DNA of 64,000 nucleotides from Panorpa germanica (taxonomy: Eukaryota; Arthropoda; Insecta; Mecoptera; Panorpidae): NCBI GenBank assembly GCA_963678705.1, contig OY783209.1, positions 12,772,001 to 12,836,000 of the forward strand, read 5' to 3'. Of the stretch, positions 1 through 10,925 are shown in pieces. The number at the start of each line of letters is the position of its first letter. Positions within the stretch are counted from its first letter, which is position 1. The position numbers were made by a program, and so were the translations under genes. Under the pieces are notes generated by a model that was not told the DNA's origin, searched no databases, and saw nothing but the letters and a program-made list of their open reading frames with translations.

Positions 1-1160
1 TATTTATATGTTTTAGTTCCAAGTTAAATAGGGGTTGTTTTTACATTATAGATATGCTCGAACAATATAGAAGACGAACAGAACAACATTTCTATACTTA
101 GGGCGAAAGGATTTGCTTTATTTTAAGGTGGCAAATATTTACACAGATATTTGCTTAAGTTTTGTATTATTAAATTTTGTTTCAAGTATTTTGTTAAATC
201 AGAATAGGAGTACCAGTACATAAGGGATGGATAAGATTTAATTCAATTTTGCAGTCTTTTGTCGTAGCAGAGAACTTCTCTTGGTTGGTTGGAAATTTCA
301 AACGAACAAAGTGAGAAGTTCTCGGTGGAAATAAATATTTTATTAAGGTTGTTTTCGAATTCAAAAACTTTGGAAAACAAACTCAAAATATATTCAGTCT
401 ACGACAAAGTGTGCAATGATGGAACGGTTTATTTTGAGAGTGGAACAAGTCCGGAATAGGTAACAGTTGGAAGTTGCTGCTGCCCCAAAGACATAAATAA
501 CTTTAGCCTGCACTTCAAAAACGATATGAAAATATAGAAATCCATAAATAATGTTTACAAAACAGATTGTACAGTTGTTCACTACATGTTAATTTTCATT
601 AACTTGTAACATTATCTAATTAAAGCGGATTTCCGGTTGAAAACAACTCTCGTAACCTCCTACTAAATGCTCTGCACGCAAACTTTTGTTAAATAAACAA
701 ATTTTTATACAATAAACAATATGTTTGTTCTGTATAATTTTCATTAAACAAATAATTCCTCTTAAAAAAACAACAACAACCATCAGACTTCTACACAAAT
801 CGGAGCTGAACAAGCTATTATGTTAATGGTGGATTGTTTGCTGTTATCCAACATAAGCCTACTGCTATGTAGCCTTGTTCAATTGTATAAATCATTTCAA
901 TAATTTTATGTTTTTCATCAGAAGTGGGCAACATTTTGTCATAACCAACACCGAGTACTTAATTCAACCTTTTTTTCATTTTCCTTGCGCCTCGTGATAG
1001 CTACGCCACTGCTTTTATATTTAAAATAAGGGGTAAACGATCCTCTGCCATATTAAAATAGAAGTCTGTGTTTATGCAGTGTAATAAACGCGAAAATATA
1101 ATAATCCATTATTCAAGTGATATCAGACTATTTTTGAAGAGGACAAGTTTGATCTTAAAC
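1..1160. other. AT-rich sequence, no gene seen
   Basis: Short chance frames only. A CTACGCCACTGC string near 1002-1013 resembles a hAT-type terminus (CAGTGGCGTAG on the other strand) and is probably an old transposon end. Nothing else is recognised up to the element beginning at 1165. Confidence 0.4.
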
Positions 1161-1164
1161 TAAA

Positions 1165-2098
1165 GCCTGTCACACACTTCAAGCGAATTTCAGCGAATTT
1201 TGACCGGACGTATACACGCTACTAATCTTTACCTATCCGAACCCTGAAAATGTAATGAACCCTCGCACACTGCAAGCGATTGTGACACAACACATACAAA
1301 TAAGTGCTTCTCACGAGCAAGAGATTTTTCTCGTCTCGAGATGAGACAAGATGGTACCGAGACAACATGAGATGGGGAGACCTGTTATTTAAAAAAAAAT
1401 TGCTAGAAAAATAAACTAACAGCAATATAAACATTCAATATTTTTCTATTACAAAAAGGGTTAGGTCGTGCATTTACGAAATATAAAATCTGGTAAACAA
1501 ACATCTGTTAAATATTTTATTTTTTAATTTTGTCTTTTACAACATTTTATAGCCGAACGGAAACGAATACGAACGGGAAAATAAATGTGAATATAAATTA
1601 TTTACAATGCGATTATTTGAAGACATTTTAGCCTTTAGTTGCTACAAAAATGTCGTTGAGCGTAAGTGATAATAGTGTCAACCTGAAGGCCGACATTAGA
1701 TCGACTGTAATTAGGCCGACTGTAAAAAAATTCTTCAAAGTTTAAATTTTCTTTTAAATTTGATACAATTAATAGCGAGAAAAAAGCGATATGCTTAGTG
1801 TGTGAAAAATTTAGAATAAAAAAATAATTAGCTGAAATAATATAATGAATTATTTTGTTTAAGACTATCTTAGAAGTATGTTCTTACAATAACGAGATGT
1901 GACGAGACTAGACGAGACAAACGATTACGAGACAAAACGATACCTATTTTTTTCTAAACTAACGAGAACGAGGCGGGATTTTTAAAACTCTCGCCTTATC
2001 TCGTCTCGTGTGAAGATCTACAAATAACGCTCAACCAAGCCGCCAATTTGCGTCCGAAATCACAGTCGCTTAAATACGCTTGCAGTGTGCGACACGCC
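1165..2098. mobile_element. TTAA-flanked MITE, family A (piggyBac-like), interrupted copy
   Basis: The left end GCCTGTCACACACTTCAAGC and the inverted right end (GTGTGCGACACGCC before TTAA) form imperfect TIRs of about 25 bp. Flanks are TAAA and TTAA. Without the insertion at 1304-2019 the element would be about 220 bp. It aligns in inverted orientation with the copy at 42975-43143, and parts recur at 22025-22150 and 32274-32986. The TTAA-like target in several copies suggests mobilisation by a piggyBac-type transposase (family knowledge); no coding capacity is present. Confidence 0.75.
1304..2019. mobile_element. hAT-type MITE nested in family A, with 8-bp target duplication
   Basis: The same octamer, ACAAATAA, lies at 1296-1303 and 2020-2027, immediately outside the element. 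The inverted ends share CTTC(T/A)CACGAG and the Arg-like CTCGTCTCG repeats. An 8-bp duplication is the hAT hallmark. A related copy at about 23571-24148 ends in a cleaner TAGGGCTTCACACGAGACG terminus. There is no transposase; the interior is AT-rich. Confidence 0.8.
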
Positions 2099-2102
2099 TT
2101 AA

Positions 2103-2989
2103 ACCGAAACATCAGTTATTTACAAAATATTACAATGCAATTTCAATAATCTCCTTATAATAAGCTCCAAGTTTCCAAACAAAACAACAATTTTAGAAGA
2201 TTAAGATAATCATTACATGTAATTATCTTACGCGATATGCTAATGCACTAACAGTCTGCTGTACTCTGCGGCCAGAATGCTGGATGCACATATTCTTAGC
2301 GAACTAAACCTATTAAAGCATCTGTACCACGTTTATACAACACACCTTAGCAGACACCTCCCTCTTCCCATTTCCTTTACTTTCTTATCCCTTTCTCTCC
2401 CCAAAATAATCTGATTATAAAATCTCTTTGTAATGACTGCTAACATTTCTATAGAGACAGAAGCAAATCCATTACTGAAGCAGCTATTCGTAAAACAAGA
2501 ACTCATAAAATGGGTGGTAGGGGGTGGTACGGACCAATATGCCCGCTGCAGAAGGAGTTTCCACTATGTTGGGGACCGTCTTCAAAAGATTGGTAGATAA
2601 GTGAAAACCAAAGCTGAAGTCGAAGCCCTCTTGTCTTCTAGACCCGTGGCATGTTGGGAAAGTTATTAGATAACGGGGGATATTACTAAAATAGTAAAAG
2701 TCGACAAGAACGTAGACTACAACCAGAAGGAATAGAGGACACAGAAGATGATCGCAATCTAGATGGAAAGAAAGGAAGAAGAAGAAGTGTATGGGGGTCT
2801 GGAGAAAGTTCTTATCCCTTGAAAGTTCCTTTCTGTTTTAAGTTTGATTGTAAATTAGCACAAATCTATTAAATAATCTGTTGAATTAAAAGTTTAACAT
2901 GTATATAAAACATTTTAGGAATTGCAAATTTTTAAGCAAACTTATGTGTGGCTTCTGAAATCAAAGACTTTTATTTTAGTAATTTACAT
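2103..2989. other. Unassigned stretch with a short unidentified open segment
   Basis: At 2461-2615 the plus strand is open for about 51 codons (includes TDQYARCRRSFHYVGDRLQK). A second open piece follows after one stop (VKTKAEVEALLSSRP). It reads like eroded transposon or gag-type coding sequence, but I cannot name it. The rest is AT-rich with no recognised feature. Confidence 0.2.
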
Positions 2990-3598
2990 CAGCGTGGCCA
3001 CAAAAAAATGATTTCAAATTTCCCTGATAATTCCAGGTTTTTTAGGAAAGTTTTTCATACTTTTCCCTGAGTTGGCGTTTAATAACTAATTAAATACGAA
3101 TTATCACTCGTTACTCTTAAATTGAGTAAGACAAAAATAAGCTAATGACTAGTATACACTAGAACAAATTAACTTTTAATATTTAATAGATAAAATTATT
3201 AAAGATTTTTAAATTGATCATCAATATCAATGAATTTCATCCAAAAGTTTAGCTTTCTTTGATGCCAAATATTTTTTTTCATGAACTACACGTTTTCCTT
3301 TTAAATTTTCTGATTCATTTTATTTTGAATTTTAAATGAAATATAATATATAGTTCGAATTACGATAGTTCGGCGGCGAGTCATACTTAAAACAAGTTGT
3401 GGGGTATACATTGCTGATATAAGTAAAAAACACTGACTCACTTATTTTTCTATGATGTATATAATAACGAATAAGATAAAATTCATTATCGTATTATAGA
3501 TTATACCGCTCTTATAACCTCTTTTAAGTATAAGTCGTCGCTGAATTATCGTGATTTGGATGTATCTATGAAATAGTTGCCGCAATCAAATTCCCTGA
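2990..3598. mobile_element. CAG-ended repeat, family H copy 1 (hAT-like), 3' truncated
   Basis: Begins CAGCGTGGCCAC with nearby CCCTGATAATTCCAGG, a terminus typical of a widespread insect MITE. The interior aligns closely with 18181-18629: both carry the landmarks GACTAGTATA and ATAGTTGCCGCAATC. That second copy keeps the opposite end, CCAGGTCTGTCGCTACCCTG. A mariner-type MITE at 3351-3564 interrupts copy 1. Confidence 0.65.
3351..3564. mobile_element. Mariner-type MITE inserted in family H
   Basis: Imperfect TIRs of about 38 bp: the left end starts TAGTTCGAATTACG and the right end is the complement of TCCAAATCACG. A sister at 43159-43361 has TAGTTCAAATTACG and TAGTCCAAATCACG with TA on both sides, the Tc1/mariner target. 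Copy 2 of the host repeat (18470-18500) lacks the insert at the same spot. Length is about 214 bp, with no coding sequence. Confidence 0.7.
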
Positions 3599-3599
3599 C

Positions 3600-3639
3600 T
3601 AACACTGACCAGAACGCGAAATATCTCTGGTCAGTGTTA
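3600..3639. repeat. Perfect 14-bp inverted repeat (hairpin)
   Basis: TAACACTGACCAGA at 3600-3613 is exactly complementary to TCTGGTCAGTGTTA at 3626-3639, with a 12-nt spacer. It sits at the junction where family H copy 1 breaks off and a family C fragment starts, so it may be a rearrangement footprint rather than a functional stem. Confidence 0.85.
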
Positions 3640-4456
3640 CCAACTAAAGAAATATAATTTCTTTACATGTATATATCTTAAAATGACAATGTGATTACGA
3701 AATACATTTTCATCGCTAAGTAAAACTAAATTAAGTAAGTTATTCGTATATTTAAAATAAGTTTGATTGTTTTAATTGTTTGACTGGCTGCTGGATTAAT
3801 TAACCTTTTCAATAATTAATTTTCCGCTACTTTTGATGACATTATCCGTTATTTCCATATTTGTCTGTTGATCCATTGTCCCCAACTTTTATTCATTATT
3901 ATTCGTTCATTTACGATGCAGAAAGTAAACTATTCGTCGGGTTGATTGTCAAGTGAAAAGTTGAAGAACCGCGCCTCGCTCTCTTTCAATGGTCTATGGT
4001 ATTATATCATAAAATTCCTAATTAAAACCCTGAACGGTAATAGAAGAATAATGACTTTAGACTTGGATCAATCTTTGTTGTAGAAAATGGACGTTTTCAA
4101 CAAAATATTCGTCTTCTACAATTAATTTGAGTTAAAGTTTTACTATTAAACAAAATTATCCGAGTCGAGGCTTAGTGCGAATAAAAATTTATTCTATCAT
4201 AAAGTTTAAATAAAATATTCAGATGGAAATGGAAAATCTGATGACAATGTCAATGATCTTACTTCGGTTCACTGATAATGAAAGAAAAATAATTGCTATG
4301 TAATTATGTGCTCTAAATTAGACGATAAAATTGTTTAATTAAAAAACAAAATTGTCATCAGCGTAGCCAAGGTGGTTGAGTCAATAAATGGGTTTGAAGC
4401 GAGCACTGCGAACCTGTTGGCGCTCTCATCAAAACATTGAGGTTAATAATAATAAT
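3636..4456. other. Family C fragment then featureless AT-rich sequence
   Basis: 3636-3685 is an antisense fragment of the family C repeat (contains AACTAAAGAAATATAATTTC). From there to 4456 I see no exon, TIR or RNA gene. Confidence 0.4.
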
Positions 4457-5032
4457 GGTGCGTTCCACTTAACGTTCACAACGACCAAAATATTCGAAAA
4501 CGTCCCTATGACGTCATTACGCTCACGCCAAGCTCACAACGACCCGTCTGAAGAGTTGGGTCGTAGTGGTCGTTGTTGAGCATTTCGGCGCAATGATTAA
4601 ACTTAACGCAAAACTTAAAGATGACGCCGACAGGAAAAATTACTTTATATGATTCGGAAAGAGATATTTTATTGGATTTTATTTTATTATTTAATTACGT
4701 TAATTAAGCTTAATGAAATTAATTTTAATTCATATTTGACTGCCCTTTACACACTTTTCTTCATACCATAACCTAACTTAATAAATAAACAATGTTCATT
4801 ATCATTTAGAATATATTTCTTTTGTTTAGAAAAATTTATTTTGTTTGTAGATATAGCTTTTGCTACTGAGCTATTTAATCAACTATCACAATCCTTATTT
4901 TTTCAACGCTCAAAACCATTCAAAACGCTCCATAATCCATTCCACTTGAGTGTATGCCTGCAACGCTATGCCTTGAGCGGGAAAAACTGCGGTCGTGAGC
5001 GTGATTGTTGTGAACGCTTAGTGGAACGCACC
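4457..5032. mobile_element. TIR element, GGTGCGTTCC family, copy 1
   Basis: The left end GGTGCGTTCCACTTAACGTT is inverted at the right end (AACGCTTAGTGGAACGCACC), giving TIRs of about 30 bp around a 576-bp AT-rich interior. A second copy is at 55216-55793. No clear target duplication and no transposase, so the superfamily is left open. Open frames here, including one of 124 codons across the right end, appear to be by-products. Confidence 0.8.
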
Positions 5033-5995
5033 CTGATTGTGGGTGCTACTTCGGCGGGCGATAAGACGTTACAAGGGGGGGGGGGGGTAGTTAGTCACAG
5101 GCTTCGTGACATCACAACTTATCTAAAATTCGACTATAAAGAAAAAGGAAACAAGACCAAAAAAGTAGCACTAAATAAAACATTGTCTTTACGTCACAAA
5201 AAAGGAGGTTCATAATATGAGACAAGACGTGACAAGGGACAAACATTTAGAGGCATATTCAAACCGCAATTCAATAATACATTTTGTCACATTTTAAAAT
5301 AAAATAATTGAAATATTTCAAACAAATTAAATGTATAATTTATTATAAGCAAATGAAGTTTTGTTTGTCACAAACTGTAATAAAATTATAAATGAAAACC
5401 ATAATTAAACTTTTGTGGTTATGTACCAGTACTTCGTTCAGAGATGACGTCATTTATTAATTTAATTTCTATTCCTCGTAAACTTGTACTTTACTTGTCT
5501 TCTCACTGCTAAGGCATCGAATACAGAATACTCTGTAGGGTTCAGAGTTCAGGGCACAGGGCACAAAACGCAGAGCAGTAGTAAAGATGATGATGGTTGG
5601 TACTAACTTTACTATTTACATTTTACACCAAATTAAACATTTAATTTAAAGTTAATTTAACATTAGCTTACATAATATATACATACACAATTATATATAT
5701 ATACATTTAATGCATGTGAATATGTATATTCACAACACAAGGCTTTAAATTTAAAGTCGGTCTTAAAATAAATTTGTCGGTTGTACAATACGACGTAGAC
5801 AAATCATCAAGCTCGGAGAAAGTTTTTAATTAGTTTGACATTCATTTGTGCGCCGCTAGATTCGGATTAAAGCAGAGTTCAAACTAACACTCAAGGGGAT
5901 AGAAGCACGCGTAAATAGAGCTTTTAAGTTTGCTTGGTGTATTAAAAGTACACGTTGATAGAGGTGTGCGCGCATATGTCATAGATCGAATGAAA
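5033..5995. other. No gene; poly-G run and simple repeats
   Basis: Holds a run of about 12 G near 5078-5089, ACGTCAC-rich sequence resembling the interior of the element at 19917-20205, a short GGGCACA/GTTCAGAG repeat near 5540-5565, and TA-rich sequence near 5690. No coding signal. Confidence 0.35.
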
Positions 5996-6300
5996 AAGGC
6001 GAATTGTAAAAGTAAGATTTTTATGTCAAGAAATTATATTTCTTTAGTTGGTAACACTAAGCTAACGATATATAATATAGATATAAGTTATACCTACTTT
6101 CATTGTAATGTGTGCCAACGGCCAAGTTGTTATTTGGAGTCGAGAGAGCTCACTGTGCATAATGTTAAGTTATTATAAAATTAGACAAAACGGAATAGAC
6201 AATTTAAATAATAAACTTTAAATGTCGTTTCTTTGATTTCAGGTAAGATAGTATGATTTAAGTTAAACAGTGTAATTATTATAATGTGTATGTAAATTAC
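5996..6300 (+). repeat. Family C interspersed repeat, copy at 6 kb
   Basis: Carries the family landmarks TATATTTCTTTAGTTGGTA, GTTATTTGGAGTCGA, a TTTCTTTGATTTCAGG segment and AATGTGTATGTAAATTACTA. Related sequence lies at 12640-13165, 30755-30835, 45000-45305 and 51655-52040 (continuing at 52630-52680), plus a fragment at 3636-3685. The family is non-coding. Its class (SINE or MITE) is undetermined, as no clear poly-A tail or TIR is seen. Confidence 0.6.
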
Positions 6301-6307
6301 TAAAACA

Positions 6308-6649
6308 AAGCCGTCCGCACATAGGTCGACTGATTGCAAACCTTAGCTCCGAATCTGCTCGAAGCGAATGAGAATGCAACTGTGTTGTTATTGAGAGAAC
6401 GCACGTGTATACGAGTGAGGGAACACACACGGCACGAACGAAACTAAACTGATTTGAAATTGGTTTTGAGCGACAGTGTATTTTGGTCGCTGGGAAATTA
6501 CGTTGCATGCTCTTGATGGTGACATACATTCAAATACGTCACAATACGACACAATAAAATCTCCTATTATGCTATTGTTAAAAATTCTATATAGTCACGA
6601 AACACGGCTCGACTAGTTTGCAATCAGTCGACCCGTGTGCAGACGGCTT
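6308..6649. mobile_element. TIR MITE, family B, complete copy
   Basis: Ends AAGCCGTCCGCACATAGGTC and the inverted GTGTGCAGACGGCTT. TIRs of about 37 bp share GTCGACTGATTGCAAAC. The right end is followed by TTAA overlap (GGCTTAA), suggesting TTAA targeting. Other copies are at 44451-44871 and, damaged, at 41407-41812. The interior has inverted segments matching ACACGGCACGAACG. Length 342 bp, non-coding. Confidence 0.8.
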
Positions 6650-7364
6650 AAAAGTTTTGATTTCAAAATATCTTATATTTATTTAGAAATTTCCTTTTTA
6701 TTCTGGATCTGCCTTTAGAAGCTAATTTTAAAGTGTTGCCAGATTTCTCAGTAACTTTAATTTATTTTATGGTAAAACTTTCCTTAAACAAACGTTCAAA
6801 TATTATGAATTTAGGTTAACGATTGTCTTAAGGTTTAAAAACGCTTTTAACATTAAACTGACTTAACGACTTGACTGGAAGTCAAAGTTTGTGCCAGAAT
6901 ATTTCATTAAAAGGATCATGAAAAGGACATTGTCTTGGTACAATCTAATATAAAAGTTGTGTGGTGTATTTGTCCACCGATCCGCATTGAATCAGACGCG
7001 CTGAATTGGAGGGATGACGTACTTAGTAACACATACAGTTTTTAGTATTTTCCGTATGTTTTATATTTTCCCCCTTCCTCCAAACCTGTGGACGTTTAGT
7101 AAGAGGGGAAGAATTTCTAGCTAACTAATGGTACTTTCTATTCTAAGTACGACAACTAACTTAAGGTGAAACATTACTTCATGGTTATATAGTTAGATAT
7201 AGATGGTAACAGTGTATTAAAATAACAATCGATTTACAACTTTGTACTAGCGCTACATGTTTTCAAATATAAAAACGTTATTAACTTTGCACACGATTAA
7301 GCTAGTTAAATCATATTTAGTCTATAAACCTATTTAGGAGTCAGATAAATGTTCAAGCTGACGA
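6650..7364. other. No feature recognised
   Basis: AT-rich sequence with no splice-flanked open segment, TIR pair or tandem repeat that I can support. Confidence 0.35.
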
Positions 7365-7863
7365 CACAAGTAGTCGAGAGCATTGATGCTTGACTTTGAC
7401 TACTATGTTCGATCCCCGGGCCAGAGTTATATTATTTGGGTTTGGTAACAATCAGATTTAATTGGTTATGTGCAACCATAATCATGCATATAAAAAAAGA
7501 AAACACGATAACAAAAAGAAAACTTCGATAAAGAAAAATAGACAGGAAGAGGAATAAAAAGGAAAACAGGAAGTATACAATTGGTAGACAAAGAAAAATG
7601 TTAATAGAAGAAAGAATCAGAGAATGCAATGCGTGTCATCATAGTGGAGGCGATGTATCAGATCGTGAAGCAGTTATAGATGAAATAGAAAAAGATGGAT
7701 AATGGAAAGAAGCAACGGTTGAAGAATTTTAAATACAAAGGCGAAATAAGCTGAAAAAATCCTATTACCAACAATCCCATAAAATGTTGATAAATGTAAT
7801 ATATTGGTTTAAGTGCTAATAACTATCAATAGTTGATGCACTGCAAATAAATATATAAAAAAA
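7365..7863 (+). mobile_element. tRNA-headed SINE-like retroposon
   Basis: An RNA polymerase III B-box-like GTTCGATCCCC lies at 7407-7417, with an A-box-like TAGTCGAGAG about 35 bp upstream, so the head looks tRNA-derived. A degraded body (open segment ECNACHHSGGDVSDREAVID) follows, then an A-rich tail at about 7843-7863. Its last 33 bp before the tail resemble the end of the LINE remnant at 27.9-28.6 kb (AAGTGCTAATAACT, GTTGATG). A second copy lies on the other strand at 25125-25685. Confidence 0.6.
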
Positions 7864-8591
7864 ATGTTCAAGCTCAAGGAAACTATAGCTTTATTACCAT
7901 AACCATCGACGCACTAGGCCACTGTGCTAACCCTTACAGCATCTACGGTATAAACGCGTTCTCCGTTACATAAGAAATAATTTTCCTTTAGCTGTTTATT
8001 AAAATACAAAGTGTAAATAAGAATTTAAGGTGAAAATCTTTCGTCTTCACCAGGCATAAAATCCAATAAACAAATAAAAGGGTACTAGTACTAAAAGGGT
8101 GAAGAATAAACCTACCCCTTCCAAGTTTTTCAACTTTTCACGAGTTAGAAATAAGGGTAGTATATGCGGTGTGCTTGTTAGTTTTAAGTTTTAGGTTCAA
8201 ATTTCGTGATGAATTATGTCATTTTTCACTAACGATGATTAATAACAGTTGAAAAGTAATGGAAATAGGTGGTAAATATTAAAATTGTTAAAGAAAAACT
8301 TTTAACTTGGAAATCAAATTATATAATAAACTATTCATCGTTAGTGAAAAGGGTAAAGTATCTGATGCATCTTACTGCATGTAAAATCGAGATTTCATTC
8401 TGTAGAGGGGTAGATAATTGAATTACTTGTTAATTACATTCTAAATAGGATGCTCGAACTTCGAAGGTGTTGTTATTACAACATAGATGGCAGTAGTCTG
8501 AATTAACATATGGGCGAAGATGAAATGGCAATTACTTGTCGCGTCATGTTGTAGTTAAAACCAGGAAAATTGAACTGAGGTGAACCAACTT
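7864..8591. other. No gene recognised
   Basis: AT-rich. ATTTTTCACTAACGATGA at about 8220 recurs inverted near 8332 (TCATCGTTAGTGAAAA), a loose inverted pair around about 100 bp. No other support for a mobile element. Confidence 0.3.
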
Positions 8592-9723
8592 TTTTATTAT
8601 TTTTTTTATTTTAGAATTTGAGGCGATTTCAACAATATGGTCATATTCACTTGAAATTAATTTATTTTAATTAAATTTGGTTTATTATATTTATATCATT
8701 AAGGAATTCCAGCACTTTTTGAATTTATTCTGTGTTGTTTAATTCACCACTGATGTTGTGTTTTGTTCTTTGCATTTGATATTATGGGCAGGTTATTAGT
8801 AGATGATGAACTGTTATTTGCGTCTGACAGTTGCTGCACTGCAGAGCTGTTGTTTTACTGATTAAATGTTGATGCGTCAATCTCGAGTGTTCTGTTCTTA
8901 GTTTGAAGATGTTTTTTTCGAATTGTCTATTGCTGTGATAAGAACTTTCCCACTTGTTTGTGTTTTCCTTAATTAATCTCAATTTGTTGTTACTTATTTG
9001 CGTCCAGCACTGGTTTTGAATTTCTCTCATACTCTTTTTATACCTTTCCATTAAGTCTAAGTGTAATATGTCAGAGACTGGAGTTCCTTCTATACCAGCC
9101 AACTTGGCGGCTTCATCTGCTGGCTCGTTCCCCGATATAAGACAATGGCCAGGTATCCACATTAATTTAATGTTGTTTTCCTTTAAAATGCATAAATTAA
9201 ATTGTATATTTGTAACGATAGGGTTGCTTTTTGTGTTTCTATTATTAGTGATAGCTATTATAGCACTATATGCGTCACTGCATATTATAATGTTCATCAA
9301 GTTTTTATTTATAATGTACTCTATTGACAAGCTTATTGCCAAGAGTTCAGCTGTTTAATTATTGTTAATATTTATGAGTTATAATTTAAAACAGTTTTGG
9401 TCTGTTATATAAGCGCAACCCGTTGTATCTGGTGTTTTTGATCCATCTGTATATATTATTTCAAATTTTTGTGGTTGTCTTTAATTTCGTTAAGCAGTTA
9501 TATCTCCGATGAAGTGACACTTTTTCTTAAGTTGGCTAAATTATTTATATTATTAACTGATACTAGATTCCATGGAGGCAATGTATTTTGAACAGGTAAC
9601 TTTATCATGCCTGAGAAAGTATCTATGTTTGTTTCTGGTGTTATATCTTTAATCAGAAGACTAAAAGGTTTTCTTATTGCATTCCGTTTTACCAACTTTG
9701 TGATTGGCGGGTCCTTTGGTTAT
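8592..9723 (-). pseudogene. Non-LTR retrotransposon remnant: RNase H domain and 3' tail (I-like)
   Basis: On the minus strand the best-preserved frame (9342-8782) carries ICSDAYSAI, WIPGH, then GNEPADEAAKLA: the second Asp region and the conserved His...Asp of retrotransposon RNase H. A Cys-rich tail follows (CSNCQ...HHLLITCP). Upstream, broken pieces read PITKLVKRNAIRKPF and YIQMDQK, matching the usual RNase H lead-in with stops and frameshifts. An A-rich 3' tail lies at about 8592-8615. The reverse transcriptase is absent, consistent with 5' truncation. Assignment to the I-like group is family knowledge; the element is dead. Confidence 0.85.
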
Positions 9724-9844
9724 TATCGAATCGAACATGAACAAAACATGAATACAAATCTCTGACTCTGACTGTATCAACATAAATCAGATCTCGGATG
9801 TTGGTCTCGTAAAACCCAGAACTAAAAGATCTTTGATTACTGAG

Positions 9845-9870
9845 TAGGTCGTAGGTCGTAGGTCGTAGGT
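9845..9870. repeat. Heptamer minisatellite (TAGGTCG)n
   Basis: About 3.7 copies of TAGGTCG in direct tandem. Too short to suggest function. Confidence 0.8.
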
Positions 9871-10339
9871 TGGATCACGGAGACAAATTACATATAAAAT
9901 AATTTAGCATATGGATGCGGGTTAATTAGCACGTCCCACTTACCCCTTCCCTAACATCTGGTAATACTAAAACTCCCATCATATCGTTATGGGTTGCCAG
10001 ATTGTTATTATAAAACCCGTATTAGAGAACTTTATCAGAGGCAACTGAAGAGCGGTTTTGGTGGTAGCACTGTAAGGGAACTAGTTATACGGAGTACCTA
10101 CTGGTACTTGCCGTGCTACCATTATTTTAGAATAGTTTCAATTTCATTTGGATTTAGCTTAATAACAATTTGTGCGAAACTTTGACAAAGACATTTTATT
10201 GGTTCGATAATTCAGTCTGGTGGTTTTGAGGAATTAATTAGAAATGTACCATAAAAGTATTAACCAAATTCACCACACACACACATTTGCATTTTAATCC
10301 TATATTATAATGTTTCAAGTGCAAATTTATTTGTTTATA
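9871..10339. other. No feature recognised
   Basis: An open frame of 63 codons at 9994-10185 has no family resemblance and no splice context. I regard it as chance. Confidence 0.3.
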
Positions 10340-10925
10340 TGTTTACGCGATTCGTATGGTGGCTCGAAAGCGGCTCCGCGCATTTTCTTGAAAATTGTCT
10401 ATTTCGTAGAGAAAAAAATTCTAACACCTTTGGCGTCCTCGGATTTTCCTGGAAACCCGTAATTTTGGAAAAACTAAAGAACTTTTTTTTACTTTTTGCT
10501 TTATAACTTTTAATTTGTATAAGATAGAAAGTTGAAATTTGGCATATGTATTACGGTGTTCAATGCTAGAAATTAAAAAATTGGAAAAGGGGGCGCGGTA
10601 GGAAACTTTGGAGATAACTTAAATTTTGGAATACATAATACTGAAATATGTTATTAAAAAAAAGAATTTTAAAATTAAAAAATTGTATTTGGAGGCACGG
10701 GGGCGGTTTTTGCAGAGGGTAAAAATAGGGCTAGAAAGTTGAAATTTTATATATGGGCTAACTTTGGTACCTAATTTACAAATCGAAAAAAAAAATCCCA
10801 AATTTTGAAAAAAAGTCAGTGAAATAACGAATAAATTGAAAATATTTTATAATTAAAACTACAATTATTTTGTTGGATTCAAATCATACACACTAAAAAA
10901 TCGACGCTTTGCGACGGGGGTAATC
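10340..10925 (+). repeat. Family J interspersed repeat, copy 1
   Basis: Shares long similarity, in opposite orientation, with 48940-49440. Landmarks are TTCGTAGAGAAAAA, AACTTTGGTACCTAATTTAC and GGGGCGGTTTTTGC. The distal end is GTCGCAAAGCG-like, itself partly palindromic (TCGACGC/GCGACG). No coding potential. It may be a large MITE or a piece of a bigger element. Confidence 0.6.

Noticed and set aside
5078..5089. Runs of about 12 G or C (also near 20970 and 25312) as G-quadruplex or regulatory sites
   Set aside because: Single homopolymer runs in AT-rich debris, likely slippage or assembly artefacts; no four-tract pattern.
4841..5215. 124-codon open frame on the plus strand
   Set aside because: Its first half is the interior and right TIR of the GGTGCGTTCC element and it ends in low-complexity sequence. 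The second element copy does not preserve the frame.
7407..7417. B-box-like GTTCGATCCCC as a tRNA gene
   Set aside because: No cloverleaf or acceptor stem. It continues into a retroposon body with an A-rich tail.
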